This document shows, piece by piece, positions 49,539 through 63,605 of a stretch of 64,000 bases of DNA. Position 1 is the first letter of the stretch; each line of letters opens with the position of its first letter. A program made the translations under genes and the position numbers. This DNA comes from Dillenia suffruticosa. Its lineage: Eukaryota; Streptophyta; Magnoliopsida; Dilleniales; Dilleniaceae. The stretch covers positions 9,900,201 to 9,964,200 of the forward strand of contig JAVTVX010000004.1 in assembly GCA_033439265.1 (NCBI GenBank), read 5' to 3'. The notes under the pieces were generated by a model, which saw only the letters and a list, made by a program, of their open reading frames with translations, was not told where the DNA came from and made no database searches.

Positions 49539-51729
49539 TACTTAACAAATGAATTTGTTGAGAGTGTTAATAACTTCTTGGATTTTGCATGTTCACAACA
49601 CAATTTTATGGATGGGTTAAAGATTAGATGTCCTTGCCATAACTATCGGAACCATAAATTTTGTTCTCGGGATGATGTCGCAGTGCACTTGTTGTCAAAA
49701 GAGTTTGTTAATGGTTACACCATATGGGTTTGTCACGAAGAAGTAAGAAATGGACAATCATTTGAAGGGGAATCATCTAGACGTAGAGAGCATGTACAAG
49801 GTCCATATAGATCCATGATTGTCGATGCATTAGGCCCTCATTTTGATTGGAATTCGAATCTTGATGACATGAATGTTGAGAATACGGAGCCACCTAATCC
49901 AGAAGTGGCAATGTTTTATGAGTTGTTGAAAAGTGCTGAAAAACCATTATGGAATGTGTGTAAAATGCAGACAACATTATCAGCAGTTTCACAATTATTA
50001 AATTGCAAGTTAGAATTCAACATAAGTGCGGCATATTATGATTGCATTAATGAGATTATACAAACTATGTTACCCGAAGATTCAAAGTTCATATCTAATT
50101 TTTACGGAACAAAGAAACTCCAAAAAAAACTTGGACTTGGTTATCAGAAGATAGAAATTTGTGAAAATTATTGTATGTTATATTATCTAGAATATCGGGG
50201 AAAAACCAATTATTTTCATATGCGGTAATCCTCGATATAAACTTCGAAACATGGGTAGTGGAAAAAGAAAACAAGTATCAAACAAGGTGTTACGATACTT
50301 GTCTCTAATACCAAGACTTCAAAGGCTTTACATATCAACAGTTACAGTAGAACACATGGCATGACATGCTAGAAATTAACGTACAGACAATGAAGTTGTT
50401 ACACACCATGCCCATAGTCAAGCATGGGAGCATTTTGATTCTACTTATCCATCATTCGCCTCTAAAACTCGAAATATGCGCTTAGGGTTATGTACAAATG
50501 GATTTAAGCCATTTGGTCGGTCATCTATTCCTTACTCATGTTGGCCAGTTTTTATTACAATTTGCCTGCTTCTATGTGTATGAAGTAGCCTTTCATTTAT
50601 ATGAGTCTGATAATCCTGGGACCGAGAAATCCTATTAAGCATATTGATGTCTTTTTGAGACCTTTGATTGAAAAACTGAAAATGTTATGGAGTGATGGAG
50701 TTATCACTTATGACATTTCAAGACAACAAAACTTCCATATGAGAGCTGCACTTTTATGGACAATAAGTGATTTTCCAGCTTATGCAATGTTGTTAGGATA
50801 GAGCACTCATGGAAAGTTAGCATGCTCTTATTGCATGGAGAATACAAAGTCATTTGTTCTTGCTAATGGTCGAAAGATTTCATTCTTTGATTGTCATCGT
50901 CAATTTCTTCCTACTGATCATCCATATCGGAGGCAAAGGGATAAATTCTGAAAAGGAACAGTTGGGAATGATGTCCCTCCTCTTTTATCTGGCGATGAGA
51001 TGTTTTATCGAGTGTCTTCTCTTTCTAAAATTATCTTCGGAAGAAAATACGATAGACAGACATTTTTAGGTTTTGGAATCGAACACAACTAGGTGAAAAG
51101 ATGTATATTTTGGGAGTAGTTGCCTTATTAAAAAATCTTACTTATTCGCCACAATTTAGATGTGATGCATATTAAAAAAAATGTGTTTGAGAATGTATTT
51201 AACACTGTGATGGATATTAAAGAAAAAATCAAGGACAACGTAATGGCGAGACTCGACTTGGGGTTGTATTGCAAACGACTTGAATTAGAATTGAGAGAAA
51301 TGAAAGGGAGGACTTGGATGCCAAAACGCCTTAAATAAAGATCAAATATTACATGTATGCCAATGGCTGAAAATTTTGAAATTTCATGATGGATATGCTT
51401 CAAACTTGGCTCGATGTGTGAGCTTGGAGGATTTCAAATTTTATGGGATGAAAAGTCATGATTGTCACATCTTTATGCAGAGATTGATCCTTATTACCTT
51501 CCGTGACCTTGTACCTAATCTTGCTTGGGATGCTTTAATGGAACACAGTAATTTCTTTAGAGACTTATGTGCGACTGAGTTGCCTATTAATCATATGGAG
51601 ATGTTGGAGAGAAATATAGTTGAGACGCTGTGCAAACTTGAGAAAATCTTCCCCCCGTCATTCTTTGATAGTATCGAGCATTTGCCTGCTCACTTAGCTT
51701 ATGAGGTGAAGGTCAGAGGACCCGTATAA
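49539..51729 (+). pseudogene. CACTA TNPD-type transposase, copy 2
   Basis: Same decayed gene as 13656-15851. It shares the main stops and shifts with copy 1 and adds an 8-base loss after WMPK near 51326 and a 3-base gain near 51117. Confidence 0.85.
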
Positions 51730-51867
51730 TATAAAAGGATGTACCCATTTGTTAGTTTGTTTGAAACCTTCATTGGTATCAGAGATTCTTAAGTAGTTTC
51801 TTGCCCCTTCAGTGAATTTAATATATATATGAAAAATGCCATGAGTATTTTTAATGGTGAATTAATG

Positions 51868-52772
51868 TCAATTTTCTGCAATGTTATAGAACTAAAATGT
51901 TGGGAAAAATGGTTCCTAAAAAAAAAAAAATTACCGGTGGTGGGAACTTTTGCCATCATTTCAATAGAAAAACTACGGTAGGTTTTAATGTTTTGACATT
52001 TCTTTTGTTGGCAAAGTAAATCTGAGGACATTTACCTTAAATGTTGGGAAAGAATACATATATACATTACATATATAGAGAGAGAGGGGGGGAGAGAGGA
52101 GATTTCCCTATGTATTATTTAAATGACATTTTACCCTCTTAGTCATAAGAACTAACACAATATATCTTTGGCACGAAAGAACAAATGAAATCTTTCGTGA
52201 AAATATTTTCTATATTTGTTTTCTTTTATTGTTGTTGCAACATGTTTTACTTCATGTGTTTTCTTCTACAGAAAAGATTCTATTCGAAACACCAATTGAG
52301 GATGATGTTGATACATTTATCCTCAAATCAATTTCTATAGCATTTAAATACCATAGTTATACTCTTAGAAAAATATTATGATGATGATTAGACTGTTGAG
52401 GAGATTTTTGCAAATGTCTCGGAGGGTCACGATCCTTGTGAATAGGAGGCCATTGTTGCACACTAGTGCTCAACACGTAAAAAGATAATAACATCCTTTA
52501 TTTAATAAGATTTTGATTTTTTTTCTTTTTGTATACTTACCATAATAATTCAAAATATTTCGTAGGAGAAGTCTAAGATAGTGAAGTAGATCTGACTACA
52601 ACAAACATATATGTGCTCCGCGACTCAAAGTTATTTGCGAGGTGGATAAAGGAATTGATAATTTTTTAAAATACTGTTGCTGTATTTAGTAGTATCTTTT
52701 TAGTTGCCAACGATTTTATTTTAGGAATAAGAGATAAGGATATCCTCTAATAGAATTGAACCTTACAAAACT
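51868..52772 (+). mobile_element. Right inverted arm, copy 2
   Basis: Counterpart of 15990-16894. I saw no mismatch by eye between the two unit copies over this arm. Confidence 0.75.
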
Positions 52773-53066
52773 ACCATATGAGGAAGGATGGTTCATATGT
52801 AAATACAAATTTGTCAGTATGATAGTCACATGAATTTTAGATATAATTTATTTCTAAGCAATTGTGTTGATCTTTTAATGAAAGTTTGTGTTGAAATTTA
52901 TATATGTATTTTTTATGTATAGGAACAAATTGATGAAATGATGGCAACTCAACAAGTTATCTCAATGCAAGAGTCCATCAATCAAATTGTAAACAGAGTG
53001 TTCCTCAAAGTCACTGGCAAGGAACTTGTGGGAAGAGTTAGACGTAAAAGGATGGGGTCAACATGA

Positions 53067-54209
53067 AAGAGTAGCCAGGGAAATCATCATCTTTTCATAC
53101 AAAAAGCTAACTCTACGAAATAGTTAACCAGGGTGCCTCATAAATTGAAGAAAACAAAAGAAAACTTGAGAAAGAGGATGAAATAGTACTCATGACCGAT
53201 CTCACTTTTGGTATTGGCTTGTGATGTCCACCCCTTAGGCCAGAGATGTCTGACAGAAAATTCGAGACCACCACTAAACTTAGCGATATAAAAAATGGAG
53301 ATAACTAAAATTTGGTGATCGGTAAAATCCGAGAAGGCAACGCGTGGAGTACTTGCGCCACCCAAGGAGAGTATGCACGTGTCTATTTTGGAGAATCCAT
53401 CTCGACGATGTGTGAGGGCACATGCAGCTTCCATTTCTTGTGGAATTTTCATCAAAACTAATTTTTGTTCTCTCTGGATTTTTTTTTTATAATTTTTAAT
53501 TTATTTTCGAATTTCAAAAATAATTTTTCTAGATTTTTAAACTTAAAAATCGTTTAAAATTATTGAAAAATTATTTTCAATATTGAAAAAATTCTAAAAA
53601 TTTTTATATGAGTCTAGAAAATTATTTTCTTATTTTTGGCTAATCAAGTGGAAATTTGTTTTTCACACTCATTATTTCTTTGTATTTTTGCTCATTATTT
53701 ATATTTGAAAATTAGTTTTGTAATATAAAATTGTTTTAAAATTAAACAAATATTTTAAAAATAATCCTTTAGGATTTATTATAGTATTATAGTTAGTTAC
53801 GTGTCTAACCTAATATTGTTTTCGTTTTTAGGGAAAGTGGTGATAATCGAATGCATTTTTAAAAGTCTTTTGGCCTCTGGGGGAGGGAAAGAGATTTGAT
53901 AATTTTAGAGTATTTGATGAAATTGGATCAAATGTTGATTTACAAAATGAACTCATCTCATATTTTATCAGATCATGTTAAGATTATGGAAGAGAAACAT
54001 TTGGAATATTTTCAATTAGGTCATACCATTCGGGGGACGACGTGTACATACTGAGAAATTTGCTGCCTCTTTATTGGGTTAACATAGTTGATGAGTTGCT
54101 TGCCAAGAACGATTACATGATTCTTAATGATGTGAGACCATCGTTAATAGAAAAGTAGGAAGTAAAAAAATATAGACACAAATCAAGAAAATGTTATCTT
54201 AAAATATAA
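53067..54209. other. AT-rich spacer, copy 2
   Basis: Counterpart of 17189-18331. No gene recognised. Confidence 0.45.
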
Positions 54210-55320
54210 ATAGTTCCTCACAAGTGGTAAGGAGATTTACTCCTAGGGATAGGCTATCTAAGGAAATTGTAAATATGATATCCTGAATAGATTTGTCCTG
54301 AACATGATAATTTATTTATATATTTTATTTCACAGGTTATGACTATTGGCTAGGAGCGTGATCATGCAAAAAATGAAGTTTTATATAATTTTTTTTATGT
54401 AAAGTTTCTTTTAAATTGTAAATATAAATATGTGACTGCTCATGATATTTGGGTGTACCTCAGAGTAAAATATAAAGGTACCAGTGACTTATTTTAGATA
54501 AATGACTATAGAGTTTGATACTGAATAAAAGCAAGGTGGCCACAGTATCAAACAATTGTTAAGAGACGTGTCTAACATGATTAGAGAGTAGTAGGCAGTT
54601 AGTCATGTCCTCTCTAATAAATAAAAAATTCAAGTCTTGATCCAATCTTTTCCTGTTAAGTGAGAGCACCTGAAATTTAGTTTGAATCACAATAACATTG
54701 TGAAAACTTTCTCTGATGTTGCTCTACACATTGAGCTTGGGGATGAGCAGCTTAGTATAGCAAGATCTGGCAGGTGATGCTTTTATTGTAAAGTCTAGTT
54801 TCAAGTGAGTTTCAGACTTTAAATATGAGAGAGACTAAAACGAAAGCAAGAAAGGAATGGAGATTAGGACGGATCATAAAAGAACAATTCAAAATATAAG
54901 AAAAGAGTGAGAGACATTTGTGGATTTTCATCGAGTGTCTTCTAGTAAAAGATTGTTTAATGTGGAGAACAATGCTAGAATGAAGATGAGAGAAGTTGAC
55001 ACTTGTAAATTGAAATTACAAAACGATTGAACTCTCACTCTGCATAATATTTTCAACGTACCAGAAATTCGATAAAATTTAATATCTGTTCTTATTCTTT
55101 TGAAATTTGACAATTTTTTTTTAACTTCCAGAGAGACAGGGTGAATTTGCAGTGATAACTTATTTGGCGTGGTTATCATCCTGATTGTGAGATTATTAAG
55201 AAAGGTATCGTAGTTCCTAAATTTATTGTGTTTATTCATTGAGATGCACTCGTAAACAAAATCTTTTAATATTTTTAAAAAATCACCGTGCTTCAGGTTA
55301 TGGCAATTAAATTTAACAGT
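54210..55320 (+). mobile_element. 0.37-kb repeat remnant and copia relic, copy 2
   Basis: Counterpart of 18332-20040, about 0.6 kb shorter. Gag and early pol pieces are recognisable. A fossil with many breaks. Confidence 0.6.
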
Positions 55321-55787
55321 ACCCAAAATAATTTGATTTCTGAAAAAACAAGGGTCATTTGCATCTATCAGTCTTAAATAGAGGAAGCTTCTACAAAATA
55401 TTTTCCAATCCAGAGTACAAGATAGCCATTGAAAAATGTTCCGTAGAAGTTGGCCATTACTAATGATACAACTTCCATGAAGATTTCCGGTGTCTAGCAC
55501 AAGAGATACAGTTTTACAACAAGTTCAATGCCCCAGATGGATGTATGATTTAGCATTCTAAAGAATATCAATTGTTGCGATCCATTAGCATGATGTAAAT
55601 TTGACTCTGCCCTCTGATCACATTCCTCCAACTAGCTCTACATAGTGCAACAATATATCTTCACTTTGCATTCATTAAGAATCAGGATAAGAATCCAAAA
55701 AAGTTCACAAATGACATGCAAAATTTCGATGCACTTGAGACATCAGTCTTGAAGGTTCAATCATATGAGAGAGAGAGAGAGGAATCA
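55321..55787. other. Unassigned DNA left of solo LTR C, copy 2
   Basis: Counterpart of 20041-20506, ending in a GA tract and the target repeat AATCA. Confidence 0.4.
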
Positions 55788-56157
55788 TGTAACACCGAAA
55801 TTACGGTATTCGTAGAAGAGTACCATTTTCAAAATATATATATACATATAAAACTGAGATATTCCTCAGTTTATTATATAGAGAGAGATTTTATTTATTT
55901 AACTTTGATTTTTGATTTTTGGGGTATTTAAATTAAATTTTTGGTATATTTTAATTTGTCGAATCGACAAATCGAAGTAACCCCATTCTTATGAAATTCG
56001 CATTTCTAATGAAATATGGGTGTGAAAATATATATGCATAAATATATATATAATTATTTATTTAGTAAAAAATAATAATAATTGGAGACACAACGTTTTG
56101 GGGCAAAACGCTGCGTCCCCAAATTGATTTGGGGATTAGGGTTGGAAACCCTAATCC

Positions 56158-56194
<37 letters not shown>

Positions 56195-59100
56195 TCTCTC
56201 TCTCCTCGACTTTTCGTTTCTCTCCCCACCGGGAGCCACTCCTCCTTCGCCGCAAGCTCTGCCGCCAACAGCCCACCACCATCATCATTATCATCTTCAT
56301 CTTCTTCTTCTTCTTCTTTCCTTCTCGGTTTTTCACTCACAGTTTCTCTCCCCCGCGATTTCTCGCGATCGCTCTCCCTTTCCATTCGCACACCGCTGCG
56401 AGCTCTACCACCAGCGCAACACCGTGTGATCGCCCCTCGTACCGCATATCACCGTGCGTGACTACCGCTGCATCCCGCAAGCGTGTGCCTTTGCACGCGA
56501 TCGAGCCACAGCGCACAACGACCGTCTCCTCCTGCGAGCCTCCACGAGCGTACCCTAGCGCTTACAGGCGATCGAGCCATAGCACGTCTTTCCGCCAGCG
56601 TGCTACAGCGTAAACGCGAGCACGACCCAGTCCATGATTGAGTATGCCTCAGTCCGCGGGTGCAAGCTAGGCCGCGAGTACGAGCTAGGCTACGAGCGCA
56701 CCAACGCACGAGCGCGCACTAGCACATGAGCACGCACCAGCCCGCGAGCCACTGCCGGCCCGCAGGCCCATCAGTCGCAGGCCCGTAAGGTTGCCAACCT
56801 GTAGGCCCATCAGCTCGCAGGCCTGTCGGCCCGCTAGCCCATTGGCCCGCAGTCCCACGAGCCCATTAGCAGAAGCCCACTGGCCCACAGACTTGCGAGC
56901 CTGTTATAGCCCGCGATGGCCCGTGAGCCCGTGACAGCCCACGAATCTCTACGCAGGTAACTGATTTAGGGTTTTGATTCTGATCTAAGTGTTTATGACC
57001 TAACAAATAAATCTTGTCTTGATAGGGAGCGTTTCAGATTTTGTAGGGATCTAGGAGACATTCGGACGAAAGTTTATGCTCCGAGAAAACCCTAGGTGAG
57101 GGATTTCGGAACCATTCGATTTGGTTATCAAATTTAGGGTAAATTTAAGATAAGAAGTCTTGTATATACTAGAATGTAAACTAGATTCGAATAGAATACA
57201 TTTTCTGACGTTGTATGTTGTTAATTAGGTTAAGTATAGGATTTTTTGTGCTATTACACGTGCAGAAATTTGGCATGAAGTAAAGTGCGTACATATATGT
57301 GTTAATGCATAAAAAGAGAGCAGGAATGAGTGCAGGATTTCCTGCACTAAAGGAGTCCAACTGTGTACAGATTTTTGTGGTGCATATTTTTGTGGTGCAT
57401 TAGTGACCATATACATATAAAATTTAGGGCATGAGCATGAGAAGTTATGGGTATATGTATGGTGATTTTGAGGTGAAAGTTGTGACCCTATATATGTGCA
57501 ATGCCTTGGCCAAGTACATTGGAGGGAACCCAAGTATAGCATGTTGTTAGGAGTATTGTGAATGGTGTTTAATAAGCAAAATGAAGGTTTATATGTAGGT
57601 ATAAGGATGTATGATTGTGTGTTCATGTATTTCCAATATTGGTGTATTTAAGTGACTTGAAAATGTGTAAATGATAAGATTTTACAAGAACATGTGCGAG
57701 TATGCATATATGGTAGATATATTTTATGGTGTTACATTGGATAGATGAATGATGCATTTGATGGTTAATAGCATTATCTTGAGTTGGGTGTTTTCATGGT
57801 GTGTACCCTATGTTGCCATTTTGATGATTTAGAAAAGACATTGGAGATGTTAATGATGATGTAAATAGTTGATGTTAGTATCACATTCATTGCGTTGGGT
57901 ACCTCTGATAATGTGTGGTTGGAGTTGTTATTTGGATAGTTGAAAGAGATATTTAAAATATGACCTTTAATTCCCAAATGCTATAACACCTTTAATGTAT
58001 TATGTGTAAACTCTTATTGTAGTGATATAGTGCTTGATCGATTGAGCAGAGTACTCTTTCTTCACTTTGTGGTTTATTGGAGTGTATGCTACCCTCTCCC
58101 ATATAGTGAGTGGGACTTTGACACCTACTATTGATTGACAAATCATGTTTTACCGATTTTCAAACGACATGATTTTTATATGTGTGAAAACTGAATGTTT
58201 AGATTTTGATAAGTATATGTACATATTTTATGACCATTGGAGTATCTCAACTACTGATTTTATAGATTATGCATCCATGAGTTTGATAATTGATATTGTG
58301 CCAACTTTTCACTGTATTGGCACATGGTTTTGAATGGATTTATATAAAATCTTTGGGCTGTACGCCCGGCCGATGATATGATACAATGCATAGGGCTGTA
58401 TGCCTGGCCGATGTGATGATATGATGCATGGAGCTACATGCCCGACCGACTTGGTGATATAGTGATATGCTTCCTCTAGCATTCCGCAGCTACAAAGGAT
58501 ATTTGGTAGAGGCACCCCTTGTACCCGAATACGTTTCGGCCAGAGGTATTCGCCAGATCGTTATGTATTTGGGTGTTCCAGGTTGACCCTCATCGGAGAG
58601 GATGTGAGTTTGCCTCTGTCTAGCACTGGGCAGGACATCATACACGGCCGACTATATATAGTATTATTATTATTAATTACAGGTTAGTTGGAGTAGCCTT
58701 TGGCCAATATTGGGGTAGAGAACCAGTATTTGAAATTTGTATAGTGAAAAACTCCCAATGTGCCCGTCCTTGGTCGAGGTAGACCATTGCCGGGATTGTT
58801 TGTTTGGCCGGTTCTACGTATGTGACTTGATACATGGATGGATGCATATGTTATTTTCTAATGTGTGCCTTGAGATATGTTTTACATTGAAACAATACGT
58901 TATTTTCGCATACTTATATTATGTTCCATGTTTTGACACTCCAAGTTCACCCTCGATATTAATAGCACGATATCAATCCCCTCACTTGCTGAGTATCCTC
59001 CCATAGATACTCACCCCTCACTTTCTCCCCACAGGATTAGTTTTGGACTGAAGAAGAATTATTGTATTGTGATGTTGACTTGATAGTACCGGGTTTGGGT

Positions 59101-59597
59101 ATGGATATTACCATATCTCCCGCTACGATTATTGGAGAATTTAATTTGATAAATATACTCATTTATTTATTTTTGGGATGACTGTATAATTTATGTATAT
59201 TTATTTGTGAAACTCTCATATTTTATTTGTATTGAGCCGATTATACGTATTTGAATATTATTTGTGAAAATTATTGTATATTATATAAAATTTTAGGCCC
59301 ACTCGGTGTGGCGGCTACTTATACTCTAGTTGGGCATGACAGTAGAGGTCTGTGGTTAGGTTTGCTGGAAATTTTTATAGCCTTGCGTTGTTCTTGATGT
59401 TGGCTGTGGCATTGGTTGATTTTGGAGAGGTCGGGATGACCATTTGTTTATTTTATAGGATGAATGTTGATATACAAGTCAAATTGTACTTGGGAGACCT
59501 CTGAAATATATGGAGATTTTGCCCGATTTTTTGAAAAAATATAGTCGACATCCACGGTAACGGGTGGTTGCTCATGACCCCGGTTTGGGGCGTGACA
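55788..59597 (+). mobile_element. Solo LTR C, copy 2
   Basis: Counterpart of 20507-24317 with both AATCA target repeats (55783-55787 and 59598-59602). Paired hairpins lie at 56084-56158, and the 39-bp triplet near 58356-58465. Confidence 0.9.
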
Positions 59598-61376
59598 AAT
59601 CATGCATTTGCAAAATCAACCACATGTATCGTACATATCATTTGCAAAGAACAGATCAACGTGTGTAGTAACATGAAGTCAGTTAAGGCTACCAATACTA
59701 AAAGAAACTGATGACTATACATATGGATATATGCATAGAGAGAAGGTGCATGCGCGTGAGAGAGAGAGAGAGATGAGAGATGAGATGAGGAAGGAGGAAC
59801 TGAAATAATAGGCAAACAAAAGGAAAGAAAACTAAGAAAATGGGATAATAAAATATTAGTAGGACCTTGTCCACAACATGCTACTCCAGATTTGGTAAAC
59901 TAAATCAAGTTATTAACAACATATATGTTTATACTTCATAGATACCAGTTTTTGGTACTTCATTTATGATCAGATTGTATTGCAAACATACTTAAACCGT
60001 ACATTAATAATTATCAAAGCCTACGTTAGGCAGTAACCGAAAAGAGTAAACTAATTACAAAACCATCTTTTTTTCTTAACCTTCGCAAGTCCCTATAAAT
60101 CCAACCTGCTATTATAGATTCGGGCAACTTAATCAAGCTAGTACGTAGAGAACAATTTGAAAAATTGTGCAAAATGTCCAATATTTCAGATGAAGATATA
60201 TATTCACATAATATAAGATTATTTTACTTATATATTTAATTTAATGATTTGATTTGATGCAATATTTTAGTATGTACACAGATGTATATAGGTTTATCCT
60301 CATGCCTGGCTTTCAGTAAAAGGATTATTCTACCAACAGAGACATACATTTCTTAGCCAAAAAGAAATTCAAACAGCACCAGATAACATAAATACATAAT
60401 TAAGGGAATGAAGGTAAAGATCAAATCACTAATATAACATGCATGACCTGATCTTCAAATACAACGCCATCTTAAAACTTTTACGGTTCTATGATTCACA
60501 ATAAATCAAACAAATTCATAATCAAATGCTATGACAATGCCTCGATCATAGCAACAAGCTACAGATGAAGATAAAAAGAGGGGAAAAATGCAGAAAAGTC
60601 AAAGAATCAATATGGTTGGTGGAGTGCCTAAGCACATCGGAGCTCTCTGTGGCAAATTTAAGCTCTAGAGAGAGAGAGAGAGCGAGAGCATTTGGGCATT
60701 TAGAGGGAGGGATTTAATTTAAGAGTGAGGCTTTTAAAAAGGTTGAATCCTCACTAAATCACCGATAAAAGGTTAAAAAGGAAATTAAATAATTGTATAT
60801 GGATAAACAAAGAAAAAATAACTTTTAAATTTTTGTTGGAAAAATACAAAGATATTCTAGAATTTAGGGTCAAATACAAAAAAACTCCTTTTTTTTTGTA
60901 AAATATAAAAACCTCCATTCGACTATAAAAATATGTAAAATTAATATGGTTGGTGGGGGTAGTATCAAAGCCGCCGCCGCCATTTATCTCCATCATCATA
61001 GCTTTCTGTTGTTCTATAGTCGAAAATCAAGTTCCTATGACCTCACCGGCGAAACTTACTCATGAGTGAAAGCTTACGGAAGGAAAGCCTCTATAGTTCA
61101 ACAACATCAATTGGCTACGGTTCTGAAACCTTGATGTTTTTTTGCCATGGTGTTGGCCACAACCATGGCTACCTCTCCCCTGGTGAGGGAAAGGCTTAGT
61201 CAACTCACAGTTAAGGGCTCCTCTCTACCTATCGGTGGTGAAGAGAAGCCGCCATTGCAGAGGGAAATGGTCCACCACTACCAAAACGCTAAGGGCTGCC
61301 AAACAATAGTGTAGTTAAGGGCAACTACAGTGGCATGACTGCCTACAACCATGGCATTGCAATGTTGGGGCACACC
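59598..61376. other. Spacer with no recognised gene, copy 2
   Basis: Counterpart of 24318-26100. Confidence 0.5.
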
Positions 61377-63476
61377 TGTTAGATCCTATATTGCAAACCA
61401 AATGCAAAAGTGAAAATAATAATTCGAGAAAAAGGATCGAATGTACCTCCGACCATTCTTGATTCCGATGATCTTTGGCAATTGTGATGGCACTAAGGTG
61501 ATTTTGGAACGTTCACTGATCTTGAGGTATATGCATTGATCCACAATGTTCTCTTCAAAACCGAGTGAAGTAACTACATTATGGAATTTCAAATACTACT
61601 GGCGGAAGGCTTATTTCAGTTCGTATATGGATTTCTTGAGAGTGCACACCAAATGCTCACTACCACTAGAGGAGAATCCTTCAAGTTAACACATGTAAAC
61701 CTCTTTCTCTAGTTCCCCATTAAGGAAAACCGTTTTCACATCCATTTGTTGTAATTCTAGGTCGAAATATGCAACAAGTGCCAAAATGATGCGGAGAGGA
61801 TCTTTCTTGGATACCGGAGAAAATGTCTTCGAGTTGTCGATTCACTCCCTTTGGGTGAACCCTTTAACAACAAGTCTGGCTTTGTATTTCTCAATATTAC
61901 CCAGTGATTCTGTCTTAGTTTTAAAGACCCATTTACATCCGATAAGTTTTACCCCATTTGGCAATTCTACAAGATCCTAAACTTCATTGCTCCTCATGGA
62001 GTCCATCTCATCTTTCATAGCATTTAGCCATAAGTTCGAGTCCCTAAAACTCATGGCTTATGAAAATATTTCTAGATTCTCTACGACTCTGACGTTATAG
62101 TCAGACTCTTGAAGATATATCACATAGTCATCAGATATAGCTGACCTTCTCTCTCAAGTAGATCTCCTTAATGTAGGTTCAACATTCTCCGTAGAGGAAG
62201 GTTGAACAATTTGATTTTGGTCAGCTGTTTGTGGAATTTCTTTTTTATCACCCAAACTCTGATTTATGTCTATAGGCACTTGAAAGTCATGTTGGACGAC
62301 AACCAACTTAGTACTTGAATTTGATAGGTACTTGATGGGTTCCTTTCAGGAGTTAACTGTCGAAAGTTATCCGTCCCATTGATCAAGTCATTCTCTAGAA
62401 ATCTAGTATTCCTAGATTTCACAAATCTAGTGTGGTAGGATAGACAATAAAACCAGTATCCTTTAGACCTTTCGGCATAACCGATAAAGTATCCACTTAC
62501 AGTCCTTGGATCCAGTTTTTTTCCCATAGATTGTAAACCCTTATCTTTGCAAGACAACCCCAAATGCGTATATATTTTAAACTAGGTTTCCAACTTTTAA
62601 ATAATTTGAAAGGAGTTTTGGCTACTGTTTTAATTGGAACTCTATTTAGAATGTACCTTATGATCTTAAAAGCTTCAGTCCACAAGAATTTAGACAATTT
62701 GGAGCTAGTAATCATGCTCCAAACCATATCAAGTAAGGTCATGTTCCTTCTTTCAGCTACCACATTTTGCTCAGGTGAACCAGGCTTGGTCATGTTCCTT
62801 CTTTCAGCTACCACATTTTGCTCAGGTGAACCAGGCATGATATATTGGACAATAATCCCATTTTCCTGAAGGAACTTTGCAAATGAACCTGGTGTTTGTC
62901 CATCATCTATATACCTTCCATAGTATTCTCCACCTCTATCTGATCTCATGATTTTTATTTGTTTATTGCATTGTTTCTCTACTTTTACCTCAAAAATTTT
63001 AAAGGCATCTAATGCCTTGTACTTATAGTGAAAGATGTAAAGATATAAATATCGTGAATAGTTATCTATAAATGAGATGAAATAACTATGACCATACGAG
63101 TTTGTACGTAGAGTATAAATGTCCGTATGTATGATTTTTAGCAATTCTGAGCTCTTCCTAGCACCCTTTTGAGTCTTGTTGGTTTGCTTTCCCTTAATGC
63201 AGTCTATACAAGTCTCAAAATCAGTAAAATCTAAAATATCAAGTACCCTATCATTTACCAATTTTTCTATTCCTTTTATGGAGATGTATCCTAATGTCTT
63301 GTGCCATAACATGGATGAATTTTCTTTAATGACACTTTTTTTAACCCCTGTCTGTGTTAAATTCATACAAGCATTATCTTGTAAAGTAATAGTGTATAAT
63401 CCATCCAATAATTGACCATAACCAATAACATTTGAACCATAAAATAATGTCATTTTATTATTAAATTGGAAAGACT
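61377..63476 (-). mobile_element. Ty1/copia pol relic, copy 2
   Basis: Counterpart of 26101-28200: GAG-pre-integrase, integrase core with the shared internal tandem repeat, and the start of RVT_2. A broken fossil. Confidence 0.85.
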
Positions 63477-63605
63477 AATTGAATTGTATAAGCCTTTGTG
63501 AAGGTAAATGACTCAAAGTTTCAATTTTCTCATTAGGGTTTCGAATTTCTTTAGTAATTGGACTTAAATTGTTCACAATTGTTTTGAATTTGGAAACATT
63601 CAGGT

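Larger units (their letters stand above)
47098..53066 (+). mobile_element. CACTA transposon, copy 2
   Basis: Counterpart of 11206-17188 with the same 5' terminus and gta flank, and again no right terminus. Confidence 0.85.
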
